From a virus, in IMG/VR virus record IMGVR_UViG_3300045931_000045, positions 1-22,050 of that record: a stretch of DNA of 22,050 bases. One strand, given 5' to 3'. Shown here piece by piece: positions 20,857 through 22,050 of the stretch (its first letter is position 1; every line of letters starts with the position of its first letter). The translations under genes and the position numbers were made by a program. Below the pieces are notes generated by a model. The model did no database searches. It was not told where the DNA came from and saw nothing but the letters and a program-made list of their open reading frames with translations.

Positions 20857-22008
20857 TCACACCGCCCCAACTGCCTGCAGATAGGGCAGCAGTGCGTCGT
20901 AGAGTTCACCCTGCTCTGTTGAGTTCAGCGATGATCCAATACCGCCAGCCGACAACTCCCAGGCACTGTTGGCAATGCCGCTCTCGCCTTTCAAAAACAC
21001 AATATTTTCATTATTCGGCGCTGAAGAAGTTTCAGGAAAATCATCAACGTCAGTACCATTCCGATACAGTTGTGAATTGCTTGAGTCTGTACGATTGACG
21101 GAAAAAAGCGCAATCGTGGTGGAAGGCGACGACTCATTACTGCTGGAGTTGGAATTACATGCAAAATACGTCTGCCCGCTGAAATTTACATATATCCTGA
21201 GGCCCGCCGCACCAGAGACATATCCGATTGCATCGGCTGGTGCTACAGAGCCCGGATTCGTTCTGTTCCAGGCGAACACGCACGCGCTATTTTGAGTAAA
21301 ATGCGGACTACCTGATGTCGGATTGAATCCTGTGTCGAGATATCCCGTCCCATCATCGCTATTGAAACCGCGATCGGCGGTAAAGTCTGGCGCACTGACC
21401 GCAGTGATACCAAAGCTCGACGATTTCAGATTTGTGAGCGCAGTCGAGCTATCAGGAGCCGCAAACAGATAAAGCGCGTCGAGCTTGGCCCATATCCCAG
21501 CGCTGACGAGCGCGTCGATTGCGTCTGCATACAAATTCTTTCTGGTCGTGCCTGGATCGGAAATCCGATCGAAGAATTGTTGCGCCTCATCGGAATAAAC
21601 AACTCCGGGATTTGCCGTCAACTCAATGTAGAGATCGTTGAAATCACTGATCGCCGAGAACTGCGGCGATGTCAGCGTCTGCTCACCATCGACGTATGAC
21701 GTGGTAATATCGTCATGCGACCACGCTGCGATCTCAGTAGCGCCCTGCAGCAGGCGCACTTGCAGATCGATCGTATCGGTACCGACTTTTTTGTACCGAT
21801 ATCTCACCTTCATCGGCTGTTGCGGAGCCGAGCCGGGATTGCTCAGCCGAAGCTTGCAGGCGTCATTCGACGGATTGCTCGATGAGCGGATGAAATCGGA
21901 ATCGCTGGCGCTGGTCTCGTCGACCTTGTCGAACAGCGTAGTGCCGCCCGACTGATCGGTCCAGCCGCCATCCGTATCATCAGCATCCGGACGCAGATAA
22001 TCCGGCAT
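20857..22008 (-). CDS. Fibre-like virion protein with lectin-like (ConA-type) domain
   Basis: The 383-residue protein has an N-terminal β-sandwich (residues 1-140, starting MPDYLRPDADDTDGGWTDQS, with KVRYRYKKVGTDTIDLQVRL). After it comes a short helical linker (TRKNLYADAIDALVSAGIWA) and a ConA/LamG-like second domain (DALYLFAAPDSSTALTNLKS, DRGFNSDDGTGYLDTGFNP, VFAWNRTNPG, QLYRNGTDVDDF) ending with a helix (STEQGELYDALLPYLQ). I recognise the linker and second-domain pattern from Rhizobiales prophage structural proteins. Carbohydrate binding is plausible, but no ligand residue is proven. It is the first complete gene of the late block in this window. Confidence 0.6.
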   Translation of the reverse strand: MPDYLRPDADDTDGGWTDQSGGTTLFDKVDETSASDSDFIRSSSNPSNDACKLRLSNPGSAPQQPMKVRYRYKKVGTDTIDLQVRLLQGATEIAAWSHDDITTSYVDGEQTLTSPQFSAISDFNDLYIELTANPGVVYSDEAQQFFDRISDPGTTRKNLYADAIDALVSAGIWAKLDALYLFAAPDSSTALTNLKSSSFGITAVSAPDFTADRGFNSDDGTGYLDTGFNPTSGSPHFTQNSACVFAWNRTNPGSVAPADAIGYVSGAAGLRIYVNFSGQTYFACNSNSSSNESSPSTTIALFSVNRTDSSNSQLYRNGTDVDDFPETSSAPNNENIVFLKGESGIANSAWELSAGGIGSSLNSTEQGELYDALLPYLQAVGAV

Positions 22009-22027
22009 CGCTCAATCCATCACAGCG

Positions 22028-22050
22028 TCATGACAGCGTGATGATCAGCG
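22028..22050 (-). CDS. Last codons of a gene entering from the right edge
   Basis: The minus strand is open from the edge to TGA 22028-22030, reading L-I-I-T-L-S. That end resembles the KITLS end of the β-sandwich protein at 20470, so this may be the last residues of another small virion protein. With only seven codons the call rests on operon continuity and the 19-base distance to the next ATG. Confidence 0.3.

Overview
The window is a stretch of a temperate siphovirus, almost certainly a prophage of a GC-rich alphaproteobacterium. The relatives I recognise by eye for the tail, lysis and Mom-like genes come mostly from Bradyrhizobium-type Rhizobiales, so that host order is an inference. No rRNA, tRNA, insertion sequence or CRISPR array is visible. 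Coding density is close to complete, and genes are joined by many 4-base stop/start overlaps.

Two blocks converge on a terminator at about 3868-3894. The left block (1-3848, plus strand) is an accessory and integration region. It holds the tail end of a small protein that looks like an excisionase or DNA-binding protein, a tyrosine recombinase (118-1353), a run of very small ORFs (1428-2556), the relic of a C5-cytosine DNA methyltransferase (2505-2740), an intact Mom-family DNA-modification protein (2737-3456), and a C-terminally altered XF1762-family protein (3453-3848). From 2127 on, these are linked by ATGA overlaps. This is the part most likely to encode something beyond virion building: a DNA hypermodification or anti-restriction island.

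The right block (3919-22050, minus strand, read right to left) is a late operon. In transcription order it holds three fibre-like or repeat proteins (22008-18999), the head-closure protein (18995-18573), another large fibre-like protein (18576-16531), a DUF3168 tail-completion protein, an HK97-gp10-like protein, the tail tube protein, a tail-assembly chaperone with a -1 frameshift extension (15165-14486), the tape measure protein, a distal tail protein, a baseplate or hub protein with a polyglycine C-terminus, two related receptor-binding proteins (one with LamG, a 20-residue repeat and SPRY), and a multidomain endolysin followed by three small lysis-region proteins. Terminase, portal and capsid genes would be expected beyond the right edge.

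Points of note are the Mom/XF1762/methyltransferase-relic island with a tiny Cys-rich ORF upstream, a 19-copy 20-residue repeat protein whose repeats recur in a tail fibre, insertion of a LamG domain into a duplicated fibre module, fibre-like genes embedded in the head-tail joining region, and a G-GT arrangement without a canonical slippery heptamer. All identifications come from reading translations and motifs; no database search was run.
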